From JBFWYO01 sp050186335 (lineage in GTDB: Bacteria; Pseudomonadota; Alphaproteobacteria; Bin65), in the NCBI GenBank assembly GCA_050186335.1, contig JBFWYO010000023.1:1-52494 (forward strand): 52,494 bases of DNA, in the 5' to 3' direction. Shown one piece after another: positions 45,393 through 52,494 of the stretch. How positions within the stretch are numbered: position 1 is the stretch's first letter; each line of letters opens with the position of its first letter. A model generated the notes under the pieces. That model was not told the DNA's origin, did no database searches, and worked only from the letters and a program-made list of their open reading frames with translations. Both the position numbers and the translations under genes were made by a program.

Positions 45393-45455
45393 CTCGGCCG
45401 CCGCCAGGATGGCGGCAGCGATTTGATTTCACTCGGCCGCCGCCAGGATGGCGGC
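45393..45455. repeat. 24-bp direct repeat, 39-base period, at a gene's 3' end
   Basis: CTCGGCCGCCGCCAGGATGG plus CGGC occurs at 45393-45416 and 45432-45455. The second copy encodes the last codons (AAILAAAE) of the minus-strand gene ending at 45429; the first repeats the same codons in frame after the stop. Confidence 0.8.
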
Positions 45456-46067
45456 GGCCAGGGCCTCGCGATCGAACTTTTCGGCCAGACCGCCGCAGCT
45501 GCGCACCATCATGAACTTCACGCCCGCTTCGACCGCCGGCTGATCCGGTTTGGCCAGCCGCGCATGGATCGGCACCGTCTTGAACAGGCGGCGTGCGCCG
45601 ACCGTGGCGATGCGGGCGACGCCCAGCGGCGGCTTACCCTCGCGTTCGGCCAGCCGGGCCTTCAATTCCACGACCAGATCTTCGGGCCTGCTGGTCGCGC
45701 CCTCCGTGGGCGGCGCATTCTGCCGGACGACCGCGTCGAAGCATTTGACCAGCGCGGCGTGCCGGACGGCCGCGGGCAGTTCGGCCACGGGCGCCAGGAA
45801 CTCGTCCAGGACCACCGCAATGTCGGCCAGGATGGCGACAAAGGCCTCCCAGCGGGCAACGTAATAGGCGACGTAAAACGGCCGGTCGCGCAGCAATTCG
45901 TGCAGCGGCAGCATGGTTTTGACGTTGCAGTAGCCGATCAGGCTCTTCTGCGAGATCAGCGCCGCGTGCGCGCTCAAAAACGTCTCGAGTTCGGCCAGCG
46001 TCGCGAATCGCCCCTTTGCGCGCCCCCGGCGCGACAGAAAGTTGAAATTTCCTAACAGGTTACCCAA
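45429..46067 (-). CDS. Hypothetical cytosolic protein near the symporter cluster
   Basis: 212 residues, no signal or membrane segment. Basic N-terminus (LSRRGRAKGRFATLAELETFLSAHAALISQ), predicted helices, a conserved-looking YCNVKTMLPLHELLRDRPFYVAYYVARWEAF and a C-terminal part with single Cys (MMVRSCGGLAEKFD). No family recognised. It is divergent from the DUF4212-symporter operon and upstream, on the same strand, of the CBS-DUF294 gene (106 bases), so it may belong with that gene. Confidence 0.75.
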   Translation of the reverse strand: MGNLLGNFNFLSRRGRAKGRFATLAELETFLSAHAALISQKSLIGYCNVKTMLPLHELLRDRPFYVAYYVARWEAFVAILADIAVVLDEFLAPVAELPAAVRHAALVKCFDAVVRQNAPPTEGATSRPEDLVVELKARLAEREGKPPLGVARIATVGARRLFKTVPIHARLAKPDQPAVEAGVKFMMVRSCGGLAEKFDREALAAAILAAAE

Positions 46068-46089
46068 ATTCCGAACTCTTCGGGGACGG

Positions 46090-46117
46090 TTGCGAATAAA
46101 TCTTAGGGTGTTATATT
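46090..46117 (+). promoter_or_regulatory. Probable sigma-70 promoter of the DUF4212-symporter operon
   Basis: TTGCGA (46090-46095) and TATATT (46112-46117) are separated by 16 bases, in an AT-rich patch. It would give a leader of about 200 bases before ATG 46325. Confidence 0.5.
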
Positions 46118-46324
46118 ACGCGCAATAATAAAGAATAAGCAGAAACAAAAAGACGACCGAGTGGGAGGAGACGGAAGGGCTGTGGGAAGGCCCTGACGCT
46201 GCATCAGACAATCCGTTGTAGCCGGCGGTATCGGGCGCACGCCCGAATTTGCCGGTTTCGTGCGCCGCCGCGGGCAACCGTGACCGGCATGTCGCAACTG
46301 AGGGAACTGGGGAATTCAAGTGCC

Positions 46325-46594
46325 ATGGCAAACCAAACTCTGACGCCCGAAAAGCGCCAGTCGTACTGGCGAAAGACATCCACCCTTATGTGGACCATCA
46401 TGATCTTGTGGTTCATCTTCAGCTTCGGCGTTCATCTGTTCGCCACATCGCTGAACAAGATCGTCATTCTGGGTTTCCCGTTGGGCTTCTATATGGCGGC
46501 CCAGGGTTCGCTGGTCATCTTCGTCATCCTGTGCTTCTGGAACGCTCGCGCCCAGAACAAGATCGACGAAGAATTCGGCGTGGCCGAAGACTAA
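46325..46594 (+). CDS. DUF4212 small membrane subunit
   Basis: 89 residues: TLTPEKRQSYWRKTSTLMWTIMILWFIFSFGVHLFATSLNKIVILGFPLGFYMAAQGSLVIFVILCFWNARAQNKIDEEFGV (in pieces), two membrane helices. DUF4212 proteins accompany the VC_2705-type sodium:solute symporter and are probably a small accessory subunit, like the YhdT/PanF arrangement. The gene starts 18 bases before the symporter (stop 46594). ATG 46325 is chosen because it begins just before the conserved YWRKT; ATG 46289 is possible. Confidence 0.85.
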   Translation: MANQTLTPEKRQSYWRKTSTLMWTIMILWFIFSFGVHLFATSLNKIVILGFPLGFYMAAQGSLVIFVILCFWNARAQNKIDEEFGVAED

Positions 46595-46612
46595 TCCGCC
46601 AGGGAGGCAATC

Positions 46613-48427
46613 ATGGCTAGCGGCACAAAGACGGGATTTATCAATAATCTCGGCAAGATCTACGGCGGCTACACAGGCGGGTTCATCGTTTTCACGATCA
46701 TCCTGGCCTTTCTCGAGCGCGCCGGCGTTTCCAACCAAATCATCGGCTACGCCTTCGTCTTCCTGACGATCGGCGTGTACGCCTATATCGGCATTCTGTC
46801 GCGTACGATGGATCTGTCGGAGTATTACGTGGCCGGCCGCGCCGTGCCCGCGTTCTACAACGGCATGGCCACCGGCGCCGACTGGATGAGCGCGGCGTCG
46901 TTCATCTCCATGGCCGGCGGCCTGTACCTGGCCGGCTATAACGGCCTGGGCTACGTGCTCGGCTGGACCGGCGGCTACGTGCTGGTGGCGACGCTGCTAG
47001 CGCCGTACCTGCGCAAGTTCGGCCAGTTCACCGTGCCGGACTTCCTGGGCGTCCGCTACGAGGGCAACACCGCCCGGTTCTGCGGCGTGGTCGTGCTGTT
47101 CTGCGCCTCGTTCACCTACATCGTCGCGCAGACCTTCGGCATCGGCATCATCGCCTCGCGCTTCCTGGGACTACAGTTCGAGATCGCCATCTTCGTCGGC
47201 CTCGTCGGCATCCTGGTGTGCTCGATGCTGGGCGGCATGCGGGCGGTGACCTGGACCCAGGTGGCCCAGTACATCATCCTGATCATCGCCTACCTGGTCC
47301 CGGTCGTCTGGCTGTCGACCAAACTGTACGGCGTGCCGATCCCGGAACTGACCTACGGCAAGGCGCTGCAGGAAATCACCGCGCTCGAAGACAAGCTCGG
47401 CATCGTCAAGCACCACGTGGCGCCGTTCACCGACGCCAAAGGCGCGTTCAGCTGGACCGAGTTCCACAATTTCTGGGCGCTGGTCCTCTGTCTGATGGTC
47501 GGCACGGCATCCTTGCCGCACATCCTGATGCGCTACTTCACGACGCCGAGCGTACGTCAGGCGCGCGCGTCAGTCGGCTGGTCGATCTTCTTCATCTTCC
47601 TGCTGTACTTCACGGCGCCGGCCTACGCGGCGTTCGCGAAACTGGAGGTGTATCAGAACGTGATCGGTCAATCGATCTCGAGCCTGCCTGCCTGGGTGCA
47701 GAACTGGCAACAGGTCGGCGGCATGTTGACGATCAAGGATCTCAACGCCGACGGCATCCTGCAAGCCGCCGAATTCACCATCAACCAGGACATCATCGTC
47801 CTGTCGATGCCTGAAATCGCCGGCCTGCCGTATGTCATCTCCGGCCTGGTCGCGGCCGGTGGCCTCGCGGCGGCGCTCTCGACCGCCGACGGGTTGCTGC
47901 TGGCCATCGCCAACGCGCTCAGCCACGACGTCTACTACAAGATGATCGACAAGACCGCGAGCACGCGTCGCCGCCTGATCGTGGCCCGCGTCCTGCTCGT
48001 CGTCGTGGCGTTGCTGGCGGCGGCCGTCGCCAGCACCCGACCATCCGGCATCATCCAGATGGTCGCATGGGCGTTCTCGCTCGCTGCCGCCGGCTTGTTC
48101 GCACCTTTGGTGATGGGCATCTGGTGGAAGCGCACGACCAAGACGGGCGCCATCCTGGGCATGATATCCGGGTTCGGCGTCTGCCTGTTCTACCTGGTCA
48201 TGACGCGGTACGCGCCGGAGACCTTCGAAGCGTGGTTCGGCACCAAACTGTGGTGGGGGATCCGCAACATCTCCTCCGCCCTGTTCGGCCTGCCGGTCGC
48301 CTTCGTGGTGACCTGGGTGGTCAGCCTGATGACCAAGGCACCGTCACAGGAAATGCAGGAGTTCGTCGACTCGATCCGCACGCCCGGTGGCGCCATCGCC
48401 TGGACCAAATCGTCGACCCACGAATAG
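46613..48427 (+). CDS. Sodium:solute (acetate-type) symporter, VC_2705 family
   Basis: 604 residues, 13 or so membrane helices of the SSS family: LSEYYVAGRAVPAFYNGMATGADWMSAASFISMAGGLYLAGYNGLGYVLGWTGGY, FGQFTVPDFLGVRY, and ISGLVAAGGLAAALSTADGLLLAIANALSHD (in pieces). It probably imports acetate or another short organic acid with sodium. An extracellular/periplasmic loop carries a canonical EF-hand-type sequence DLNADGILQAAE (residues 376-387). AGGGAGG lies 6 bases before the ATG, directly after DUF4212. A strong terminator follows. Confidence 0.88.
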   Translation: MASGTKTGFINNLGKIYGGYTGGFIVFTIILAFLERAGVSNQIIGYAFVFLTIGVYAYIGILSRTMDLSEYYVAGRAVPAFYNGMATGADWMSAASFISMAGGLYLAGYNGLGYVLGWTGGYVLVATLLAPYLRKFGQFTVPDFLGVRYEGNTARFCGVVVLFCASFTYIVAQTFGIGIIASRFLGLQFEIAIFVGLVGILVCSMLGGMRAVTWTQVAQYIILIIAYLVPVVWLSTKLYGVPIPELTYGKALQEITALEDKLGIVKHHVAPFTDAKGAFSWTEFHNFWALVLCLMVGTASLPHILMRYFTTPSVRQARASVGWSIFFIFLLYFTAPAYAAFAKLEVYQNVIGQSISSLPAWVQNWQQVGGMLTIKDLNADGILQAAEFTINQDIIVLSMPEIAGLPYVISGLVAAGGLAAALSTADGLLLAIANALSHDVYYKMIDKTASTRRRLIVARVLLVVVALLAAAVASTRPSGIIQMVAWAFSLAAAGLFAPLVMGIWWKRTTKTGAILGMISGFGVCLFYLVMTRYAPETFEAWFGTKLWWGIRNISSALFGLPVAFVVTWVVSLMTKAPSQEMQEFVDSIRTPGGAIAWTKSSTHE

Positions 48428-48447
48428 TCGAACGATCGCTTGTTACG

Positions 48448-48480
48448 GACAGGGCTCGCCTCGGCGAGCCCTGTCTTTTT
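48448..48480 (+). terminator. Intrinsic terminator after the symporter
   Basis: GACAGGGCTCGCC and GGCGAGCCCTGTC form a perfect 13-bp inverted repeat (TC between the arms), followed by TTTTT. It ends the DUF4212-symporter transcript 20 bases after the stop. Confidence 0.93.
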
Positions 48481-48510
48481 ATGAACCGCGAGACGCCGGA
48501 ACGTTGAACC

Positions 48511-48828
48511 ATGGGCAAGGATATCTGGTGGTCGTACTGGTATTTTCACATTCCGAACTATGCGTTCGCGGTGGTCTTTTACACGCTGTGGGGCCGCTTC
48601 CTGCTCAGCCTGTTCCTGCCGCCGGACAGCAAGAACTACATCTTCCGGTGGTTCGTCCGCTTGACCGACTGGATCGTCAAGCCGGTGTCGTGGATCACGC
48701 CGCGCGTGCTGCCGCCCGTCCTGCTGCCGCCGATCGCGTCGTTCTGGATCGTCGTGCTGCGCGTGCTGTTCTACATGCTGATGTTCCAGGCCGGCTTGAC
48801 GCCGCGCCCCAGCGCCCCGGCCAACTGA
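48511..48828 (+). CDS. YggT-like membrane protein
   Basis: 105 residues, an aromatic N-terminus (MGKDIWWSYWYFHIPNYAFAVVFYTLWGRFLLSLFLP) then FRWFVRLTDWIVKPVSWITPRVLPPVLLPPIASFWIVVLRVLFYML. The ...RLTDwivKPvswitPr... core resembles one YggT repeat. Function unknown (membrane integrity or potassium homeostasis in relatives). It lies 30 bases after the terminator, in a run of three small membrane-protein genes, so a separate promoter or read-through is needed. Confidence 0.7.
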   Translation: MGKDIWWSYWYFHIPNYAFAVVFYTLWGRFLLSLFLPPDSKNYIFRWFVRLTDWIVKPVSWITPRVLPPVLLPPIASFWIVVLRVLFYMLMFQAGLTPRPSAPAN

Positions 48829-48844
48829 GCCGCTGAGCCACGCT

Positions 48845-49153
48845 ATGACCATGCCATTCCCGCTCATCCTCGGCATCTGCGTCGTCAACGGCATCTTCTC
48901 GCCGTTCCTGAACATCGCGGTGCCGATCGCCAGCGTGCTGATGCCCGAGATATTCCCGAAATCGGCCGGCTGGGTGCTGTTTTTCTCCTCGCTGCTGGTC
49001 TCGTCCGCGACGCTGTTCGCCAGCGGCGTGCCGGCGGCGCTGTATGAGCGGCTGATCGACCGGAACCCGGAAAGCAAGGTTTCGATGTATATCTGGCTGG
49101 CCGGCTGCCTGCTGCTGACCCTGCCCGCGCTGCGCAACCTCAAGATGATTTGA
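48845..49153 (+). CDS. Small membrane protein, unknown family
   Basis: 102 residues with about three hydrophobic helices: FPLILGICVVNGIFSPFLNIAVPIASVLMPEIFP, GWVLFFSSLLVSSATLFASGVPAALYERL and MYIWLAGCLLLTLPALRNL. No recognised domain. It starts 17 bases after the YggT-like stop, so co-transcription is likely. A second ATG at 48851 is also possible. Confidence 0.7.
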   Translation: MTMPFPLILGICVVNGIFSPFLNIAVPIASVLMPEIFPKSAGWVLFFSSLLVSSATLFASGVPAALYERLIDRNPESKVSMYIWLAGCLLLTLPALRNLKMI

Positions 49154-49253
49154 ACGCGCGTCCGCGTTGCCCGCCTCGTCGGCCGGATGTAGTCTTTGCG
49201 TCCAGGCGCAAGCAGTCTTTGAACGCGTCGCCGATTTTGGCCGTGCCGCAGCA

Positions 49254-49652
49254 ATGGAACGGATTGCCAGGATTCGTCAGCTTGCCGACGTCTCGATCAG
49301 GCGGGCCTGCGGATTCGGCCTGATCGCCATCGTCACGGTGATGTTCGGCGTCTCCAGCGACCCGCGATTGTCGATTCGCGCGGGCGCCATCGGCGCCAGC
49401 CTGATCACGCTGGTCCTGCTCGCCAAGGCCGTGCGGGCACGTCGCAAACCCTACAAGGACACCGAGGTCTGGCTCATGCTGCCGGACGGTCACGGGCTGC
49501 CGGAAACCTCGGCGCAGCGCGTGATCGGCGGCATCCTGCGCGAGCGATACCTGTGGCATGCGACGCTGGCTGCGGTCGTCGCCCTGGTGCTGTGGCTTGT
49601 GGGCTTCGGCTGGTATCTCGTCGACTGGCTGCTGCGGGAAGATCCCCGATAA
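49254..49652 (+). CDS. Small membrane protein, unknown family
   Basis: 132 residues: MERIARIRQLADVSIRRACG (basic), two hydrophobic helices (GFGLIAIVTVMFGVS; GAIGASLITLVLLAKAVRA), a hydrophilic loop (YKDTEVWLMLPDGHGLPETSAQRVIGGILRERY) and a last helix (LAAVVALVLWLVGFGWYLVDWLL). No family recognised. The frame is open to 49167; ATG 49254 is chosen as the first start before the helical part, without a clear ribosome-binding site. Third in the small-membrane-protein run. Confidence 0.6.
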   Translation: MERIARIRQLADVSIRRACGFGLIAIVTVMFGVSSDPRLSIRAGAIGASLITLVLLAKAVRARRKPYKDTEVWLMLPDGHGLPETSAQRVIGGILRERYLWHATLAAVVALVLWLVGFGWYLVDWLLREDPR

Positions 49653-49736
49653 CGCTTTACTTCCAAACTATCTTGGCAAACGGCCAATCTCCCGCTATTT
49701 TTCGAACTGAAATTAGAAAACAGCCGGAGATGTTCC

Positions 49737-50840
49737 ATGGCCCTCAATCCGCCGTTCCGCGCCGATCACGTCGGCTCGCTGATCCGCCCGCCCGAGGTGA
49801 TCGAGGCACGCCACAGGCTGCGCGACCGCAAGCTGACCGAGAGCGAGCTGCGCGTGATCGAGGACAAGGCGATCCGCGAAGTCGTCAAGCTGCAGGAGGA
49901 TCTCGGCTTCCAGGTGGTGACCGACGGCGAATATCGCCGCGGCGCGTTCTTCAGCCATTTCGTCAAGACCGTCGACGGCATGACGGTCAAGGAAACGCCG
50001 TACACCTTCGCCAACGATTCGGGCGACCGGGCGCAGGCGTTCGCGCCCTACGCGCAAGGCAAGCTGAAACGCGCCAAGGGCATCACCACCGACGAATTCA
50101 AGTTCGTCCACGGCATCACCGACCGCGTCACCAAGGTCACCCTGCCCGCGCCGCCCTACGTGAATTTTCTCGGCGGCCGCGAGCGCGTCGACGCCAAGGC
50201 CTATCCGAACATGCGCGATTATTGGGCCGATCTGGCCGCGGTCTATCGCGAGGAATTGACCGAACTGGGCAAGCTCGGCTGCAAATACGTGCAGCTCGAC
50301 GAGGTGCCGCTGGCGATGATGGAAGACCCCAAGATCAACGCCACCATCAAGAGCCTCGGCGAAGATCCGGACAAGCTGATCGATTCCTACATCGACACGA
50401 TCGGCGAAGCGGTGCGCGACAAGCCCAAGGACATGATCGTCGGCCTGCATCTGTGCCGGGGCAATTACCGCGGCAAGTGGCTGGCGACCGGCGGCTACGG
50501 CCGCGTGGCCGAACGGCTGTTCGCGCTGCCCAACATCGAATCCTTCTTCCTGGAATACGATTCGCCGCGCGCCGGCGATTTCTCGCCGCTGCGCCATCTG
50601 CCCAAGGGCAAGATCGCCCTGCTCGGCCTGATCAGCAGCAAAACCTCGGCGATGGAAGACGAAACCGCGATCAAGAAGCGCATCGACGAGGCGGCCAAGC
50701 ACGCGTCGCTCGATCGCCTCGGCCTGTGCCCGCAATGCGGCTTCGCGACCAACCTGACCGGCAGCCCGATGACCGTCGAGGACGAGAAGAAGAAGCTCGC
50801 CTTGGTGGTCAAGATCGCCGGCGACGTGTGGGGCAAATAG
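49737..50840 (+). CDS. MetE C-terminal-like methyltransferase (paralogue 3)
   Basis: 367 residues, catalytic half of cobalamin-independent methionine synthase only: FRADHVGSLIRPPEVIEARH, VVTDGEYRRGAFFSHFVK, QLDEVPLAMM, zinc-ligand segment HLCRGNYRGKW, LEYDSPRAGDFSPLR and CPQCGFATN. It is closely related to the paralogue at 17.0 kb. All expected zinc-ligand His and Cys residues are present, so it should be active; donor and acceptor are unknown. CGGAG lies 8 bases before the ATG. It is followed by tandem palindromic repeats and is monocistronic. Confidence 0.85.
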   Translation: MALNPPFRADHVGSLIRPPEVIEARHRLRDRKLTESELRVIEDKAIREVVKLQEDLGFQVVTDGEYRRGAFFSHFVKTVDGMTVKETPYTFANDSGDRAQAFAPYAQGKLKRAKGITTDEFKFVHGITDRVTKVTLPAPPYVNFLGGRERVDAKAYPNMRDYWADLAAVYREELTELGKLGCKYVQLDEVPLAMMEDPKINATIKSLGEDPDKLIDSYIDTIGEAVRDKPKDMIVGLHLCRGNYRGKWLATGGYGRVAERLFALPNIESFFLEYDSPRAGDFSPLRHLPKGKIALLGLISSKTSAMEDETAIKKRIDEAAKHASLDRLGLCPQCGFATNLTGSPMTVEDEKKKLALVVKIAGDVWGK

Positions 50841-50860
50841 CGTCGCGCCGCGCGCCCAAC

Positions 50861-51285
50861 TTGTCACCCCGGCCGGAGCGCAGCGCATAGCCGGGGTCCA
50901 GGATCGAACGGCTCGCCTGCGCTCAACCAGCCCTGGACCCCGGATCGGCGCGCCGCATGCGCGGCGCTTGTCCGGGGTGACAATTTTATTATACGTGGTC
51001 CCACTTCCGCCTTGTCACCCCGGCCGGAGCGCAGCGCAGAGCCGGGGTCCAGGATCGAACGGCTCGCCTGCGCTCAACCAGCCCTGGGCCCCGGATCGGC
51101 GCGCCGCATGCGCGGCGCTTGTCCGGGGTGACAATTTTATTATACGTGGTCCCACTTCCGCCTTGTCACCCCGGCCGGAGCGCAGCGCAGAGCCGGGGTC
51201 CAGGATCGAACGGCTCGCCTGCGCTCAACCAGCCCTGGGCCCCGGATCGGCGCGCCGCATGCGCGGCGCTTGTCCGGGGTGACAA
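50861..51285. repeat. Three tandem 151-bp units carrying TTGTCACCCCGG palindromes
   Basis: Elements at 50861-50983, 51012-51134 and 51163-51285 begin TTGTCACCCCGG and end CCGGGGTGACAA, with inner arms GGGGTCCAGG and CCTGGACCCC (GGGCCCC in copies 2 and 3). The first two are each followed by the same 28-base spacer (AATTTTATTATACGTGGTCC region), giving a period of exactly 151. A degenerate piece continues to about 51353. This fills the 542-base gap; no gene is seen. Confidence 0.9.
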
Positions 51286-51382
51286 TATCTATACGCCCGA
51301 CTTGTCGCCGCAGCCGCAAGCGCGGCGCTGAGTCCGGGCCAAGTCCGGGCTGACAAACGAGACAAAGTGCGGGCCGCGCCGA

Positions 51383-52494
51383 CTACGTCCGCTTGTCGAC
51401 GAATCGCGGTGCCTTGACGCTGGTCTCGAACTCGCGCGCGATCGTGCCGAGTTCCTGCACCACCACGTCGGGCGTCGATTCGAAGCGCTCTTTGATCGCG
51501 GTCGCAAGCGCGGGCGCCGCGGCGGCGCCGTCGACGCCGCGCTTCACTTCGACCACCACGCGCATAAGTTCCTGATCGTTGCGCGTGATCAGCTCGCATT
51601 TGAAATCGGCGATCTCGGGCCGGGCGAAGATGATATCCTCGAACTCGGTGTGGTTGACGTTGACGCCCTTGATCTTGAAGAAACCGGACGTCCGATGCGC
51701 ATGCTTGAGGATCGGAAACACCGAGTACGGATCGCCGCGCCAGCGCTGCTGCCGCGTCAGGCTGACGAAATCGCCGCTCTTCCAGCGAATGAACGGCGTC
51801 ACCGCGTTCGACCACAGGGTGGTCACCAGCAGGCTGCCGGCCTGCCCTTCCGGCACCGGATCGCCGGTCGCCTCGTCGATGACTTCCAGATAGTACATGT
51901 CGGTATAGGCGATCATGCCGCGGCCGACGCTGGTCGGGCCTTCGACCGCGATCATGGCGGCTTCGGTCATGCCGAAACTGTCGTACACGGTCGCCCCCCA
52001 GGCGCGCGCGATCTTGGCGCGCTTGGCGTCGGTCAATTGCTCGGCGCTGACCAGCACGGTGCTGACCGAACCCGCCGCCAGATCGATACCCCTTGCCTCG
52101 GCCAGATTGGCCAGATGCAGCGCGTAGCTGCTCATGCCGGCCCAGATCGTCGGCCGCAGCGATTGCAGCAGCTCGAGCTGCATGACCGACGGCGTGGTGT
52201 TGCCCGCGCCCGCCCATAGCGTCGCAAGCCCTTCCTGTTCGGCGCAGCGCGCCATCAGCGTGCCGACCGGATGAATGCCGAGCGGAAACGAGATGTGCAC
52301 CATGTCGCGGCGCGAAGCCCCGATCACGCCCCAGGTGCGCTGGAATGCGGTCAGCGCGTAGCCCATGTCGGCCGCCGAGCGCGGGTAGAACACCGGCTGG
52401 CCGGTCGCCCCGCCCGAGCGCCAGACTTCGACGATATCCTCGCGCGGCAGCAGGCAGAACTGGTCGTTGAACTGCGCCGGCGAGAGCGTGCGCA
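51383..52494 (-). CDS. Phenylacetate-CoA ligase-like AMP-dependent ligase (partial)
   Basis: The reading frame runs off the window end; 370 residues are visible. The P-loop is SGGATGQPVFYPRSA (start of the visible part), followed by GMSSYALHLANLAEARG, VYDSFGMTEAAMIAVEG (A5 motif), NAVTPFIRWKSGDFVS and GFFKIKGVNVNHTEFEDII, typical of PaaK-type CoA ligases. The C-terminal domain (ELITRNDQELMRVVVEVKRG) is complete. The substrate is an aromatic or other carboxylic acid. An ATG-like start at 52393 is internal (GTG within the P-loop), so the true start lies beyond 52494. Minus strand, convergent with the third MetE-like gene. Confidence 0.85.
   Translation of the reverse strand, partial: RTLSPAQFNDQFCLLPREDIVEVWRSGGATGQPVFYPRSAADMGYALTAFQRTWGVIGASRRDMVHISFPLGIHPVGTLMARCAEQEGLATLWAGAGNTTPSVMQLELLQSLRPTIWAGMSSYALHLANLAEARGIDLAAGSVSTVLVSAEQLTDAKRAKIARAWGATVYDSFGMTEAAMIAVEGPTSVGRGMIAYTDMYYLEVIDEATGDPVPEGQAGSLLVTTLWSNAVTPFIRWKSGDFVSLTRQQRWRGDPYSVFPILKHAHRTSGFFKIKGVNVNHTEFEDIIFARPEIADFKCELITRNDQELMRVVVEVKRGVDGAAAAPALATAIKERFESTPDVVVQELGTIAREFETSVKAPRFVDKRT

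Noticed and set aside
50861..51285. CRISPR-like array
   Set aside because: Units of 151 bp are nearly identical along their whole length, including the spacer, and the core is a nested palindrome; there are no variable spacers or cas genes.
50861..51331. Short repeated open frames (MSGVTILLYVVPLPPCHPGR type)
   Set aside because: They arise from the tandem palindromic repeats and have no coding character.

Overview
The window is GC-rich, densely coded DNA from an alphaproteobacterium, probably close to the Rhodospirillales. The evidence is gene order and family content: a cvpA-like end followed by purF and an SDR gene, a yfgM-bamB-der operon, a DUF2794 protein, mlaA-mlaC, a DUF4212/acetate-type symporter pair with a CBS-DUF294 nucleotidyltransferase and a DnaQ-like exonuclease nearby, and high-GC interspersed palindromes with TTGTCACCCCGG-type ends. 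I see no tRNA, rRNA, CRISPR array, transposase or integrase.

Layout. 1-7.9 kb is housekeeping: purF, an SDR, a TorF-type porin behind a textbook sigma-54 promoter, der-bamB-yfgM, and DUF2794. 7.9-18.2 kb holds a set of genes that looks devoted to one-carbon and acyl-CoA chemistry: a flavin PPOX protein, two short MetE-like methyltransferases, a methyltransferase-fold protein, a MetF-like reductase, a QueG-like iron-sulfur protein, an acyl-CoA ligase with an N-terminal helix-turn-helix, and a PhoD phosphatase. A third MetE-like paralogue lies at 49.7 kb, next to a partial phenylacetate-type CoA ligase. 18.2-32.7 kb carries prmA, a fasciclin lipoprotein, a two-gene potassium-channel operon, an HCCA-isomerase-like protein, a UvrD/PcrA helicase, a MarR regulator with a perfect 24-bp operator, a degenerate HtrA-like protein, a ClC channel, a thioesterase, a BASS-type transporter and mlaA-mlaC.

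32.7-39.3 kb is the most rearranged part. An intact ettA is flanked on one side by a 260-bp identical copy of its own 3' end, fused to a TetR remnant. On the other side lie a decayed internal ettA fragment and a copy of the ettA upstream region. The simplest reading is that about 5.7 kb carrying DUF4242, VOC, GlxA-type regulator, ettA and beta-lactamase-fold genes recombined into a resident ettA and replaced it. 39.3-46.1 kb has a TPR protein, an unusual TRAP-type permease fusion, an exonuclease, a polysaccharide deacetylase and the CBS-DUF294 protein. 46.1-49.7 kb is the symporter cluster; the symporter has a canonical EF-hand-type loop. The end holds three tandem 151-bp units of the interspersed palindrome.

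All function calls come from reading motifs and family resemblance by eye; no database search was run. Start codons were chosen from ribosome-binding sites and family length where possible.
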